Assembly (NCBI GenBank): GCA_964561605.1
Contig: CAZLQD010000003.1
Location: forward strand, 1-43,605
Origin: JALUZX01 sp964561605
GTDB lineage: Bacteria > Planctomycetota > UBA1135 > JALUZX01
DNA length: 43,605 bases
Direction: 5' to 3'
Part shown: piece by piece, positions 28,626 through 37,637 of the stretch
Numbering within the stretch: the stretch's first letter is position 1
Layout of the letters: each line of letters opens with the position of its first letter
The notes under the pieces: model-generated
What the model was told of the DNA's origin: nothing
Seen by the model: only the letters and a program-made list of their open reading frames with translations
Databases searched by the model: none
Program-made: the position numbers and the translations under genes

Positions 28626-29437
28626 AGGAAAGGGGGCCCGGTCCGTCGGCCTTTCACCTGCTCTTCACGGTCCTGGGGTCCATCCTGGTCCTCTTCGTGT
28701 TGGCTCCCCTGGGGGGGATGTTCCTCGCCACGTCCCTCGGGGAGTTGGGCCGGGCCGCCGCCGACGAGGCCGTCACGGCCGCCCTGGTCCTCTCCCTCTC
28801 GGCGGGGCTCGCGGCCACCCTGGTGACGACTCTCTTCGGCGTCCCCCTCGCCTGGATCCTGGCAAGGAAGGAATTCCGGGGGAAGTCACTCCTTTCAGCC
28901 CTTGTGGATCTCCCCATGGTCGTGCCCCACACGGCGGCGGGAATCGCCCTTTTGAGCGTATTCGGGAGGGAGACCTGGGCGGGACGTATCCTGGGGAGCC
29001 TGGGCCTGGGATTCACCGGGACCTTCCTCGGGATCACGGCGGCCATGGCCTTCGTCTCCCTTCCCTTCCTGGTCAACGCCGCGAGGGAGGGATTTTCCGC
29101 CGTGCCGGAAAGGCTTGAGAAGGCCGCCAGGAGCCTGGGGGCCTCGCCGTGGCGGGTTTTCCGGACCGTCTCCCTGCCCCTGGCGAAGCGCTCCATCCTG
29201 GCCGGGATGATCATGATGTGGGGCCGGGGGATCTCGGAGTTCGGGGCGGTGGTGATCATCGCCTACCATCCCATGACGGCCACGGTCCTCATCGCCGAGA
29301 GATTCAACGACTACGGCCTGGCCTACGCCCGGTCGGCGGCGGTCCTCCTGCTCCTGGCGGCGGTGGCCTTGTTCCTTCTGCTCCGGGTCCTCTCGGGAAA
29401 GGAAGTCCCAGGGGGAGGCGGCCGTGCTCGAGGTTGA
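28622..29437 (+). CDS. wtpB: Tungstate/molybdate ABC transporter permease, WtpB/ModB type
   Basis: 271 residues with about six membrane segments: LLFTVLGSILVLFVLAPLGGMF, a middle set (ALVLSLSAGLAATLVTTLFGVPLAWIL, ALVDLPMVVPHTAAGIALL) and a last span (SAAVLLLLAAVALFLLL). The cytoplasmic EAA loop that docks the ATPase is EKAARSLGASPWRVFRTVSLPL. GRGISEFGAVVIIAYHPMTATVLI is typical of oxyanion permeases. GTG 28622 overlaps the wtpA stop; the 3' end overlaps the ATPase gene by 14 bp. Confidence 0.9.
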   Translation: MKERGPGPSAFHLLFTVLGSILVLFVLAPLGGMFLATSLGELGRAAADEAVTAALVLSLSAGLAATLVTTLFGVPLAWILARKEFRGKSLLSALVDLPMVVPHTAAGIALLSVFGRETWAGRILGSLGLGFTGTFLGITAAMAFVSLPFLVNAAREGFSAVPERLEKAARSLGASPWRVFRTVSLPLAKRSILAGMIMMWGRGISEFGAVVIIAYHPMTATVLIAERFNDYGLAYARSAAVLLLLAAVALFLLLRVLSGKEVPGGGGRARG

Positions 29438-30524
29438 GGGAATCTACCTGGAGGTGGGGGACTTCCGGCTCGGCGAGGCGGACCTGGAGGTCGGGGAAGG
29501 GGAGTACTTCGTCCTCCTGGGGCCGTCGGGATCGGGGAAGAGCCTCTTCCTCGAGGTCCTGGCCGGCCTGCGGCGGCCCGACCGGGGCCGGATCTCCTGG
29601 AAGGGAGAGGACGTGACCCGCCTTCCTCCCGAGGAGCGGGGATTCTCCCTTCTCTACCAGGACTACGCCCTCTTTCCACACATGACGGTGGAGGAGAATA
29701 TCGCCTACGGGCCGAGGGCCGGGGGGCTTTCCCGGGCCGACGCCCGCCGGGCGGCCCGGAGGGCCGCCGACCTGGCAGGGGCGTCCCACCTCCTCCGGAG
29801 GATGCCCGGGACCCTCTCCGGAGGGGAGAAGCAAAGGGTCGCCCTGGCCCGGGCCCTGGCGCCCCGTCCGGCCCTGGTCCTCCTGGACGAGCCCCTATCC
29901 GCACTGGACTGGGGCCGGAGAAGGGAATTGCGCCGTGAGCTGAGGGATCTCCACGGGGCAACGGGTACGACCTTCCTCCACGTCACCCACGATCCCGAGG
30001 AGGCTCTCTACCTGGCGGACCGGATCGGGGTGATGCTCCGGGGGAGACTCCGCGGCGCGGGCCGGGCCGAGGAGATCTTCCGCAATCCTCCCGACCCGGA
30101 AGTGGGGGCCTTCCTGGGGATGCGGAACCTCCTGCCGGCGGCCTTTCTCAGGGAAGGTTACTGCCTCGTGGGAGAGAAGGAGGTGGCCGCCGCCTCGGCC
30201 GCCCCGGGCCTGACCCACGTGTGGATCAAGCCCGAGGACGTTCTCCTCTCCCTGGAGGCCTTCCCCTCAAGCGCGAGGAACCAGTTCGAAGGGAGGGTTG
30301 CCGACTGGGAGCCCGCCGGTCCTCTCCTTGCGGTGAAAGTGGACCTGGGCGGGTTCTCCCTTGCCGCCCTGGTGACACGCAGGTCCTTCGAGGAGCTGGG
30401 GATCGGGCGGGGCCGCCGGGTCTTCTGCACCTTCAAGAGCTCCGCCGTGGTGACCGTGGGAGGGGCCGGGGGAGAGGCCCGGAAGGCCCGCGGCGGAAAG
30501 GGCCTCCCCGGAGAAATTTCCTGA
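29424..30524 (+). CDS. wtpC: Tungstate/molybdate ABC transporter ATPase, WtpC/ModC type
   Basis: 366 residues. Walker A GPSGSGKS, Q-loop YQDYALFPHMTV, signature LSGGEKQR, Walker B ALVLLDEPLSALD and switch histidine in HVTHDPEEAL give a complete ABC ATPase. After ~residue 230 comes a TOBE/regulatory domain (LTHVWIKPEDVLLS, FEGRVADWEPAGPLLAVKVDLGGFSLAALVTRRSFEELGIGRGRRVFCTFKSSAV), the part that in ModC-type proteins can bind the oxyanion and stop transport when it is plentiful. GTG 29424. Last gene of the Mo/W operon; CCTGATTCCGAATCGGG, a near-palindrome, spans its stop codon. Confidence 0.9.
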   Translation: MLEVEGIYLEVGDFRLGEADLEVGEGEYFVLLGPSGSGKSLFLEVLAGLRRPDRGRISWKGEDVTRLPPEERGFSLLYQDYALFPHMTVEENIAYGPRAGGLSRADARRAARRAADLAGASHLLRRMPGTLSGGEKQRVALARALAPRPALVLLDEPLSALDWGRRRELRRELRDLHGATGTTFLHVTHDPEEALYLADRIGVMLRGRLRGAGRAEEIFRNPPDPEVGAFLGMRNLLPAAFLREGYCLVGEKEVAAASAAPGLTHVWIKPEDVLLSLEAFPSSARNQFEGRVADWEPAGPLLAVKVDLGGFSLAALVTRRSFEELGIGRGRRVFCTFKSSAVVTVGGAGGEARKARGGKGLPGEIS

Positions 30525-30538
30525 TTCCGAATCGGGAC

Positions 30539-30567
30539 TGGACAGGACGGCCCTTTCCTGGTAGAAG
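30539..30567 (+). promoter_or_regulatory. Candidate sigma-70-type promoter for the B12-binding radical SAM gene
   Basis: TGGACA (30539-30544), 17-bp spacer, TAGAAG (30562-30567), with TGG before the -10. It would give a leader of about 170 nt. A similar CCTGGTAGAA block precedes the symporter at 14530-14539. Apart from this, 30525-30742 has no recognisable gene. Confidence 0.4.
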
Positions 30568-30742
30568 CATTCCAAGGGAAATTCGGAACCGGGGAATGGC
30601 CGGGGAAAGTCCGAGGGGTGGATCCCGGGACGCCGCGGCCCGCAAAACCAGAGGCTGGATCCCGAGGTCCGCCCGCGCCCCGCCCGGAAGAGGGCTGGAG
30701 CGGGGAAGATACACGGGGAAGAGCCGAGAAAGTCTGTCCGAG

Positions 30743-32356
30743 TTGAAGAAAGTCCTGCTCCTGCATCCCAAATTTTCCCCACACGGTTTCTGGAACTACC
30801 GGGAGGTGTGCAATCTCGTTGGGGCGAAATATCCCGCTTCCCCCCTGGGCCTCATCACCATGGCGGCCCTTCTCCCTTCCGAGTGGGAGATCGAACTGGT
30901 CGACCTGAACACCCGGGAGTTGGAGGACCGCCGGATCGACGGGGCCGACCTGGTCTTCCTGGGCGGAATGCTTCCCCAGCAGGCGGAGATCCTCCGCCTC
31001 ATCGAGCGGGTCCATTCCCGGGGGAAGAAGGTCGTCGTCGGGGGGCCCGATCCGACCTCCCAGCCCGAGCGTTACCGTTCGGCGGACTATCTGGTCCTGG
31101 GCGAGGCGGAGGCCTCCCTTCCCCTTTTCCTGGAGGACCTCGAGAGGGGAGCCCCGTCGGGTGTCTACGAGGCGGAGAAACGGCCCGACATGGCGGCGAG
31201 CCCCGTTCCCCGTTTCGATCTCCTGGATTTTTCCGACTACATCATGATCGGCGTCCAGTTCTCCCGCGGCTGTCCCTTCAATTGCGAGTTCTGCGACATC
31301 GTGGAGCTCTACGGCCGGATTCCCCGCACCAAGAGCCCCGGGCAGATCGTCGAGGAACTGGAGGCCCTCTACCGCCTCGGCCACCGGGGCCACGTGGACT
31401 TCGTGGACGACAACTTCATCGGAAACAAGAAGCGTGCCGTGGAGATCCTCAGGGCCGTCCTGGAGTGGTCCGAGAGCCGGGGCAGGCCTTTCTTCTTCTC
31501 CACCGAGGCCTCCCTCAACCTGGCCGACGACGATGAGATCCTCTCCCTCATGGAGAAACTGGATTTCCGGTACGTCTTCGTAGGCGTCGAGTCGCCGGAC
31601 CAGCCCGTCCTGGAATCGGCGGGGAAGACCTCCAACCTCCGGCGGGACATGGTGAAGGACCTGGAGAAGATCTACCGCCGCGGAATCGTGGTGAACGCCG
31701 GTTTCATCCTGGGGTTCGACGGCGAGGACGACGGCATCGGTGCGAGGATCGTGGACTTCATCAGGAGGGGCCGGATCTGCATGGCCATGGTGGGGCTTCT
31801 GTACGCCCTCCCGAACACCAGGCTGACCAGGAGACTCCGCAGGGAAGGCCGGCTCTTCGAGGACTTCGACGTCCGCGCCCAGTCCGCCGCCGAAGACGTG
31901 GACCAGACCACAAGCGGGATCAATTTCCGGACCGAAAGGCCCCGGGAGCGCATCCTGGAGGATTACCTCTTCATCCTCCGGGAGGTGTATTCACGCCGCG
32001 ACTACTTCGACCGCTGCCTGGCCCTGGCCCGGAGCCTGAGGGTGAAGCCCAAGTTCAGGCCGCCCCTGAGGGTCCTCCTCCGCTACGGACGGGGCTTCTT
32101 CCTCGCCACGGTGAAGCTCGGATTCAGGCCTTCCACCGCCTACTACTGGTGGCGGAACCTCCTCGTGGTCCTCTTCACCCGGCCTTCCTCCCTGGAGACC
32201 TTGGTCAACCTCATGGCCATGTATCTCCATTTCGGGAAACAGGCGGCCTACCTGAGGGGGATCATGGAATCCAAGCTGGAAGGCCTCCGGGCGGGGCGGT
32301 TCGGGAAGGCCGATTCGAACCGGCCCGCCCGGCCCGTGAGTTCCGCGGCGGAATAG
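30743..32356 (+). CDS. B12-binding domain radical SAM protein, DUF4070 type
   Basis: 537 residues. N-terminal cobalamin-binding-like domain (KKVLLLHPKFSPHGFWNY, SPLGLITMAALLPSEWEIELVDLNT, VVVGGPDPTSQPERY), then the radical SAM core with SRGCPFNCEFCDIVELYGRIPRTKS (CxxxCxxC), FVDDNFIGNKK and NAGFILGFDGED. The C-terminal ~150 residues match DUF4070 in position. Relatives include hopanoid and other lipid-modifying methylases, but most are uncharacterised, so the substrate is open. I chose TTG 30743 because LKKVLLLHPKF matches the family start (MKK-LL-PKF); there is an in-frame ATG at 30596 that would add a disordered 49-residue leader. It converges on the S9 peptidase gene with 21 bp between the stops. 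Confidence 0.82.
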   Translation: MKKVLLLHPKFSPHGFWNYREVCNLVGAKYPASPLGLITMAALLPSEWEIELVDLNTRELEDRRIDGADLVFLGGMLPQQAEILRLIERVHSRGKKVVVGGPDPTSQPERYRSADYLVLGEAEASLPLFLEDLERGAPSGVYEAEKRPDMAASPVPRFDLLDFSDYIMIGVQFSRGCPFNCEFCDIVELYGRIPRTKSPGQIVEELEALYRLGHRGHVDFVDDNFIGNKKRAVEILRAVLEWSESRGRPFFFSTEASLNLADDDEILSLMEKLDFRYVFVGVESPDQPVLESAGKTSNLRRDMVKDLEKIYRRGIVVNAGFILGFDGEDDGIGARIVDFIRRGRICMAMVGLLYALPNTRLTRRLRREGRLFEDFDVRAQSAAEDVDQTTSGINFRTERPRERILEDYLFILREVYSRRDYFDRCLALARSLRVKPKFRPPLRVLLRYGRGFFLATVKLGFRPSTAYYWWRNLLVVLFTRPSSLETLVNLMAMYLHFGKQAAYLRGIMESKLEGLRAGRFGKADSNRPARPVSSAAE

Positions 32357-32377
32357 GTCCCACCCGGAGGGGAGGGG

Positions 32378-34333
32378 CTACTTGATCCACTTCTCGATCC
32401 AGTCGATCTCCGTGGTCATGTAGTGGACCATGTGGGATGGCTTGTTGATGCCGTGGCCTTCCCCGGGGTAGAGGACCAGCTTCGATTCCTTCCCAAGCTC
32501 CTGGAGGGCGTGGAAATACTCCACGGACTGCATGTAGTGGACGGCCTGGTCGGCCGTGCCGTGCATGAGCAGGAGAGGGGTCCGCACCTTCCATACCGAG
32601 GCGATGGGGCTGTCCTGGAAGGCCTTCTTCATCTTCGCGGGGGAACCAAGTGGATCGTAATAGACCTCGGGAAGGACGGGGTTGGTCTGGCAGAAACAGG
32701 AAAGGAAGTTGAAGCCCCCGGCGATCGCCACGGCGGCCCTGAAGACCGCCGTCTTGGTGACGGTCATGTTCACCATGAAGCCCCCGTAGGAATAGCCGGA
32801 GATCGCCAGCTTGTCCTTGTCGATGGAGCCGGTCGCGAGGGCGGCCTCCACGCCGGAGAGCATGTCCTTGAAGTCCCCTCCGCCGAAATCCGCAAGGTTC
32901 GCTCTCAGGAATTTCTCTCCGTACGTGGTGGATCCCCTGACGTTGGGGATCAGGGTGGCCCACCCCTTGGAGGCGAAGACGTGCCAGAGATAGCGGTAGG
33001 AGAAGGCCCGGAGCCAGCAGGCCGCCGGTCCGCCGTGGATCTCCACCACCATGGGGACCTTCTTCCCTTCCGGGAGGTTCGGAGGAAGGAAGAGGAAGCC
33101 TTCCACTTCCAGGCCGTCGGGGGACTTCCAGGCCAGGTGCACAGGGTCCTGGAGCCCGAAGGGGGCCGCCGCTTCCCTGGCCTTGGTCAGGCGCCGGGGA
33201 GCCCACTTGCCCAGGGGGGAGAGGAAGAGATCCGAGGGGTGGCTGAAGTCGCTCGAAGTGAACAGGGCCGTTCGGGCGGCGGCGTCGAGAGAGACCTGGA
33301 GGATGGAGCCCGCCGTCTCTCCCGCGACCCGGGCCTTCCCTCCGGCGGCGGGGATCTTGTAGAGGCGCACCTTCGCTTTTCTCCCCGCGAGGAACCAGAT
33401 CCAGCGTCCGTCGGGGCTCCAGGCCGTCCACCCCCGGCCCGATTCCAGGTCGAAGGGAGCCGTTGCGGTGAGCTGGTGAAAGCGGCGGGTCTCCAGGTCC
33501 AGGACGAAGAGATCCTGGACGTTCACGTAGTGGCCCCACTTCACGTGCCGGTCCCTCGTGAAGGAGAGGCGTTTTCCGTCGGGAGAAAACCGGGGATTGG
33601 CGTGGTGGGCGGGGAGATCGGAAAGGATTTCCACCTTGCCCGACAAGTCCACCAGGGCCAGGTAGTGGTCTTCCGTCACGCCGCTCGAGCCCTTGGGATC
33701 GGCCGTGAAGGCGAGCTTCTTCCCGTCGGGGGCCCAGTCGAAGTCGTAGACGTAGACCTTTCCGCCGGTGAGGTTCTTCTCCTTCCCGGTCTTCCTATCC
33801 AGGATCCAGAGCTGGGGCCAGGTGGATCGGTCCTCCAGGGTCGTGCGGACCTGGGGATCCTTTCCGTAGCCTTTCACACCTTTTGGCGGGGCCAGGAACG
33901 CCAGGTACCTTTCGTCCGGGGAGAAGCGGGGCGAGGAGATTCCGCCCTTCCTTGGGCCCGCCACTTTTGCAGGATCGGTCCCGTCGAAGTGGTTGGCGTA
34001 GAGGGCCGTTTTCCCTCCCCGGTTTGAGAAGAAGTAGAGGGTGGAGCCGTCACCGGACCAGAAGGCCCCCCAGTCGTCGTGGCCGTTGCGGGTCAGGAGG
34101 ACGTCCTTGCCCGTGGCGGTCCAGACCAGGTGGAGCCGCCTGTGGTAGGTGTTCTTCTTCAAGTCCCGGCGGACTTCCAGGTAGACCGCCCTGTCCCCCG
34201 ATGGGGAGAGGGCCGGCGAGGCCAGGATGGGGAGGCGCAGGAAGTCCTTCACCTTGAAGGGACGGGCCGGGGCGGCCGTCCCGCAGAGGGAGAGGACGGC
34301 CCCCAGAAGGGGAAGGAGGAGGGCTTTCCTCAT
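32378..34333 (-). CDS. S9 family prolyl oligopeptidase-type serine peptidase, secreted
   Basis: 651 residues. Signal peptide MRKALLLPLLGAVLSLCGTAAPA, a beta-propeller-type domain with WD-like repeats (ALSPSGDRAVYLE, PRFSPDERYLAFL, FDWAPDGKKLAFTAD, PRFSPDGKRLSFTRD, AWSPDGRWIWFL), then the alpha/beta hydrolase. Catalytic triad: Ser515 in GYSYGGF, Asp595 in GTADQAV and His627 in GEGHG. Supporting motifs are PMVVEIHGGPAACW (oxyanion region) and LIPNVRGSTTYGEKF. This matches acylaminoacyl-peptidase/dipeptidyl-peptidase type S9C proteins. ATG 34333 follows AAAGGAG. Likely scavenges peptides outside the cytoplasm. Confidence 0.9.
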   Translation of the reverse strand: MRKALLLPLLGAVLSLCGTAAPARPFKVKDFLRLPILASPALSPSGDRAVYLEVRRDLKKNTYHRRLHLVWTATGKDVLLTRNGHDDWGAFWSGDGSTLYFFSNRGGKTALYANHFDGTDPAKVAGPRKGGISSPRFSPDERYLAFLAPPKGVKGYGKDPQVRTTLEDRSTWPQLWILDRKTGKEKNLTGGKVYVYDFDWAPDGKKLAFTADPKGSSGVTEDHYLALVDLSGKVEILSDLPAHHANPRFSPDGKRLSFTRDRHVKWGHYVNVQDLFVLDLETRRFHQLTATAPFDLESGRGWTAWSPDGRWIWFLAGRKAKVRLYKIPAAGGKARVAGETAGSILQVSLDAAARTALFTSSDFSHPSDLFLSPLGKWAPRRLTKAREAAAPFGLQDPVHLAWKSPDGLEVEGFLFLPPNLPEGKKVPMVVEIHGGPAACWLRAFSYRYLWHVFASKGWATLIPNVRGSTTYGEKFLRANLADFGGGDFKDMLSGVEAALATGSIDKDKLAISGYSYGGFMVNMTVTKTAVFRAAVAIAGGFNFLSCFCQTNPVLPEVYYDPLGSPAKMKKAFQDSPIASVWKVRTPLLLMHGTADQAVHYMQSVEYFHALQELGKESKLVLYPGEGHGINKPSHMVHYMTTEIDWIEKWIK

Positions 34334-34443
34334 GGGAGACTCCTTTCTTGGCTGTTTCCCGAGAACATAGGGGATGTCTCCCTTCGAGGCCACCGGGAAG
34401 GAAAGGTCTCCCGGAAAAAGGGCGACCCCGGGGAGCGGGAAGG

Positions 34444-34449
34444 TATACT
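34444..34449 (+). promoter_or_regulatory. Candidate -10 box for the ribonuclease D gene
   Basis: TATACT in GC-rich surroundings, 46 bp before the ATG at 34496. No good -35 hexamer sits 16-18 bp upstream, so this is a weak call. The divergent region 34334-34495 has no other recognisable feature. Confidence 0.3.
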
Positions 34450-34495
34450 CCGCCTTTTCCGGCCCGGGGCGGGAAGGGGCCGGGAACCCAGACCC

Positions 34496-35674
34496 ATGAA
34501 GGACCCGGCCCTGATCGATACCAGGGAGGGCCTGGAGGCCCTCGTCCAGGAGCTTCTCCGCCACCCCTGCCTGGGGGTGGACACGGAGGGGAATTCTTAT
34601 TTCGTGTATCACGAGCGCCTCTGCCTGGTGCAGTTCTCCACCGGCGAAGGGGACTACCTGCTCGATCCCCTGGCGGACCTGGACTTCTCCCCCCTCGGGG
34701 AGGTCCTGGAGAACCCGGCCATCCTCAAGGTCTTCCACGACGGTGAGCAGGACGTGGTCCTCCTCAAGCGGGACCTCGGCCTGGGAGTCCGCGGGATCTT
34801 CGACACCAAGGTGGCCGGGGCGGGCCTGGGAGACGGCGGCGTGGGGCTGGCGGCCCTGGCCGAGAAGCGCCTGGGGGTGATCCTCGACAAGAAATGCCAG
34901 CGCTCCAACTGGGGAAGGCGTCCCCTCTCGTCCGAGCAGTTGCGCTACGCCACGGCGGACACCCGGTACCTGATTCCCCTCTACCTCTCCTTGAAGGAGG
35001 ACCTGGAGAAGGCCGACCCTCTCGTGCGGCGTCTGGTGGAGGGGGAGTTCCTGCGCCTCGAGGGCCTGGAGCCGCCCGTGAAGGAAAGGATGGAATACCC
35101 CTTCCTCAGGGTCCGGAAGGCCCGGAGCCTGGACCCCAAGGGACTTCGCAACCTGGAGCGCCTCTACGCCCGGAGGGACGCCGAGGCCAGGAAGCTCGAT
35201 CTCCCGCCGGGGAGGCTGGTCCCCGACAAGGTTTTATATGCTCTGGCCCGAAACGGCCTTCCTCCAAAGGGACGGGAACTCGAGGATTGGTGCGATCTTC
35301 CCAGGCGCTCCCTCAGGAGGCACGCCCTCTGGATCCGCGGAGCCCTCCAGGAGGCCTCCCGGATGGAGCCCCTGGTCCTTCCCCCGGAGATGACCCGTTC
35401 CCGCCGGAAGGATCCCGACCTGGAGGCCTACCTGGAAGCCCTGGAGCGGGTCCGCTCGTGGAGGATGGAGAAGGCCCGGGAGCTGGGAGTGGACCCCTCC
35501 CTGGTCCTGAACCGCCGGGTCATGGAGGAAGCGGCCCGCAGGCGCCCTTCCTCTCCCGAGGGCTTCCGGGAGATCCCCGGGATGGAGTCCTGGAGGGTGG
35601 AGGCCTTCGGCGGGGAACTCGCCGCGGCGATGAACGGAAAGGGGCCGGGAAACAAGAGACGTAAGAGAGGGTAA
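34496..35674 (+). CDS. rnd: Ribonuclease D-like 3'-5' exoribonuclease
   Basis: 392 residues. DEDDy exonuclease domain: LGVDTEGNSYFVYHERLCLVQF (D-x-E), VFHDGEQDVVLLKRDLG (second Asp) and RYATADTRYLIPLY (Tyr and last Asp). Between them LGVILDKKCQRSNWGRRPLSSEQL is the RNase D-specific stretch. The C-terminal HRDC-type helical repeats follow (LRVRKARSLDPKGLRNLERLYARRDAEARKLDLPPGRLVPDKVLYALA, then a second set ending FREIPGMESWRVEAFG). RNase D trims 3' ends of tRNA and other small RNAs. ATG 34496 is the first strong start. A basic tail (NKRRKRG) ends the protein. Confidence 0.9.
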   Translation: MKDPALIDTREGLEALVQELLRHPCLGVDTEGNSYFVYHERLCLVQFSTGEGDYLLDPLADLDFSPLGEVLENPAILKVFHDGEQDVVLLKRDLGLGVRGIFDTKVAGAGLGDGGVGLAALAEKRLGVILDKKCQRSNWGRRPLSSEQLRYATADTRYLIPLYLSLKEDLEKADPLVRRLVEGEFLRLEGLEPPVKERMEYPFLRVRKARSLDPKGLRNLERLYARRDAEARKLDLPPGRLVPDKVLYALARNGLPPKGRELEDWCDLPRRSLRRHALWIRGALQEASRMEPLVLPPEMTRSRRKDPDLEAYLEALERVRSWRMEKARELGVDPSLVLNRRVMEEAARRRPSSPEGFREIPGMESWRVEAFGGELAAAMNGKGPGNKRRKRG

Positions 35675-35778
35675 AAAGCTTGAAAGCCGGGCCTTTTGGG
35701 GGAGAGGGGGCCGTTCCTCTCTCCCGCCGGGAGGGATAGAAGGGAAGGGCCTCCAGGAAAAGACGAAAGGCCTTTCCC

Positions 35779-37596
35779 ATGACCCGACGGCGCAGGATCT
35801 CTCTTTCCGCGGTTCTCCTCTTCTCGGTCCTCCTTCCCATCTCCCCGGGTTTCGGCCTGCGGGCCCAGTCCAAGGGGGAGCGGAAGTCCTCCGCCGCCTC
35901 GGCCCGGGCCCGGAGGAAGGCCCGCGCCAAGGCGGCGGGCGGGATGGCCGCCTCCCTGGTCCCCCGGAGGCGGCGTTTCCGGGGAAAGGCTCCCTCGGAG
36001 GCCGAGGCCCTGGAAGCCCTGGCGAAGCTCCGGGCCTTCCAGGAGAAGGCCCGATCCCTGCTTCGCTCCAAGGGCCGGGGCAGGAGGAGGCGGGGACGTG
36101 TCCGGGCGGCGGAACTGGAGAAGTTGATGAGCCTGGAGGAACGGAAGGCCGCCTCGAGGACGGTCTTGCGGGCCTATACCGCGGCGGGGCGTGGGCGATA
36201 CGACCGGCTGGTTCGAGCGGTGGACGCCCTGCGGCCCGAGTATTCCTGGGACTTTTCCAGGCCCCTCAGGGTGGATGTTCACCCCATCCCTCTCCTGCTG
36301 GTTTCGATCGACCAGTACAAGGCGCTCCGGATCCCTCCCGAGCGAATGGTTCCATTCAAGGCGGCCGACCGTTTTCCCGGACCCGTCCCTTCCACTGCTC
36401 CCCGGGTGAGGGCCTCCGTGGAGATCGATCCCTCCGTGCCCAGGTGGCACTCCACGGGCCTCTACGCTCCGCCCGGCGGGCCGGTGAAGGTCACCTTTCC
36501 CAAGGGGATTCCACCGGGCCGGTACACGGTGATCGTGGGATGCCACACGGACAGCGTGGCCAGGAGGCCCGCCTGGGCGAGGTTTCCCAGGATCAGCCGG
36601 TCCTTCCCTGTGAAGAGGGGGGGGACCATGACGGTGGGAAACGTCTTCGGCGGCCTCCTCTACGTTGCGGTCCGGAGAGCGGAGCCGCGGGGAGAGCGGT
36701 TCCGGGTCGTCTTCTCCGGCGCCGTGCGTGCTCCCTTCTTCGTCCTGGGGAAGACCGGCCTCGGGGAGTGGAGGAAGACCCTCCGCAATGCTCCGGCCCC
36801 CTTCGGGGAGATCGCAGGTAGGAAGATGATCCTTTCTTTGCCCTCCCGGGTCCTCCGTTCCCTGGACGACCCGGGAAGGGTGGCCCGCTTCTGGGACCGG
36901 GTCGTGGCCGCCCAGGACGACCTGGCCGCCTACCCCCGCAGGGCCTACCCGGAACGCTTCGTCTTCGACCGCCAGATTTCGGTGGGGTACATGCACTCGG
37001 GTTATCCCCTCATGGGCCCCGTCTCGGCGGCCCCCAGGGCGGTGGACGTGAAGACCCTCACGGAGAAGGGCAACTGGGGGATGTTCCACGAGATCGGCCA
37101 CAACCACCAGCTTCTCCACTTCGGCTCCTATGCCAACCCCTGGACCTTCGACGGGACCGTGGAGGTGACGGTGAACATCTTCGCCTCCTACACCTACGTG
37201 GCGGTCCTGAAGAAGCCGAAGCGGATGGGGCACGCCCACTGGCGGACCGATCTCCTCCCCGAATACATGCGCAAAGATTATTCCGGTCCAGGCACGTCGT
37301 ACCCCGAGAGATCCTACAGGGAGAAGTGCCTCTTCTGGGTGCACCTGATCGAGGAGTTCGGCTGGGACACGCTGAAGAAGGTCTTCGCGGAATACGCGGG
37401 ACTCCCGAGGAAGGCGTGGCCTCGAAGCAACCTGGCGAAGAGGAGCCTTTTGCTGGAGATCTATTCCCGCTGCGCCGGCCGCAACCTGGTCCCTCTCTTC
37501 GAGGGCTGGGGCCTGGAGACCGCCCCGGAGGCCCGGAAGAAGGTGGAGGGCCTTCCTCCCTGGAAGCCCAAGGTCCCCTTTCCCGGGAAGGTTTGA
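35779..37596 (+). CDS. Secreted M60 (enhancin/SslE-type) zinc metallopeptidase
   Basis: 605 residues. N-terminal signal (ISLSAVLLFSVLLPISPGFGLRAQ), a very basic Ala/Arg/Lys segment (residues ~30-120), then a beta domain (VDVHPIPLLLVSIDQYKA, RWHSTGLYAPPGGPVKVTFPKGIPPGRYTVIVGCHTDS) and the gluzincin core with FHEIGHNHQ, HExxH at 437-441, and the downstream glutamate probably in TFDGTVEVTVNIF. This arrangement, a lectin-like sandwich before the metallopeptidase, is that of M60 proteins that cut mucin-type or other glycoproteins. ATG 35779 starts a clear signal peptide. A stem GGGAGAG/CTCTCCC lies in the 104-bp gap after rnd, and TAGAAG (35737-35742) may be a -10. Confidence 0.87.
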   Translation: MTRRRRISLSAVLLFSVLLPISPGFGLRAQSKGERKSSAASARARRKARAKAAGGMAASLVPRRRRFRGKAPSEAEALEALAKLRAFQEKARSLLRSKGRGRRRRGRVRAAELEKLMSLEERKAASRTVLRAYTAAGRGRYDRLVRAVDALRPEYSWDFSRPLRVDVHPIPLLLVSIDQYKALRIPPERMVPFKAADRFPGPVPSTAPRVRASVEIDPSVPRWHSTGLYAPPGGPVKVTFPKGIPPGRYTVIVGCHTDSVARRPAWARFPRISRSFPVKRGGTMTVGNVFGGLLYVAVRRAEPRGERFRVVFSGAVRAPFFVLGKTGLGEWRKTLRNAPAPFGEIAGRKMILSLPSRVLRSLDDPGRVARFWDRVVAAQDDLAAYPRRAYPERFVFDRQISVGYMHSGYPLMGPVSAAPRAVDVKTLTEKGNWGMFHEIGHNHQLLHFGSYANPWTFDGTVEVTVNIFASYTYVAVLKKPKRMGHAHWRTDLLPEYMRKDYSGPGTSYPERSYREKCLFWVHLIEEFGWDTLKKVFAEYAGLPRKAWPRSNLAKRSLLLEIYSRCAGRNLVPLFEGWGLETAPEARKKVEGLPPWKPKVPFPGKV

Positions 37597-37637
37597 GGGA
37601 GAGAGCCTGGGGGGAGGGGCCTCCCTCCCGCGCCGGC

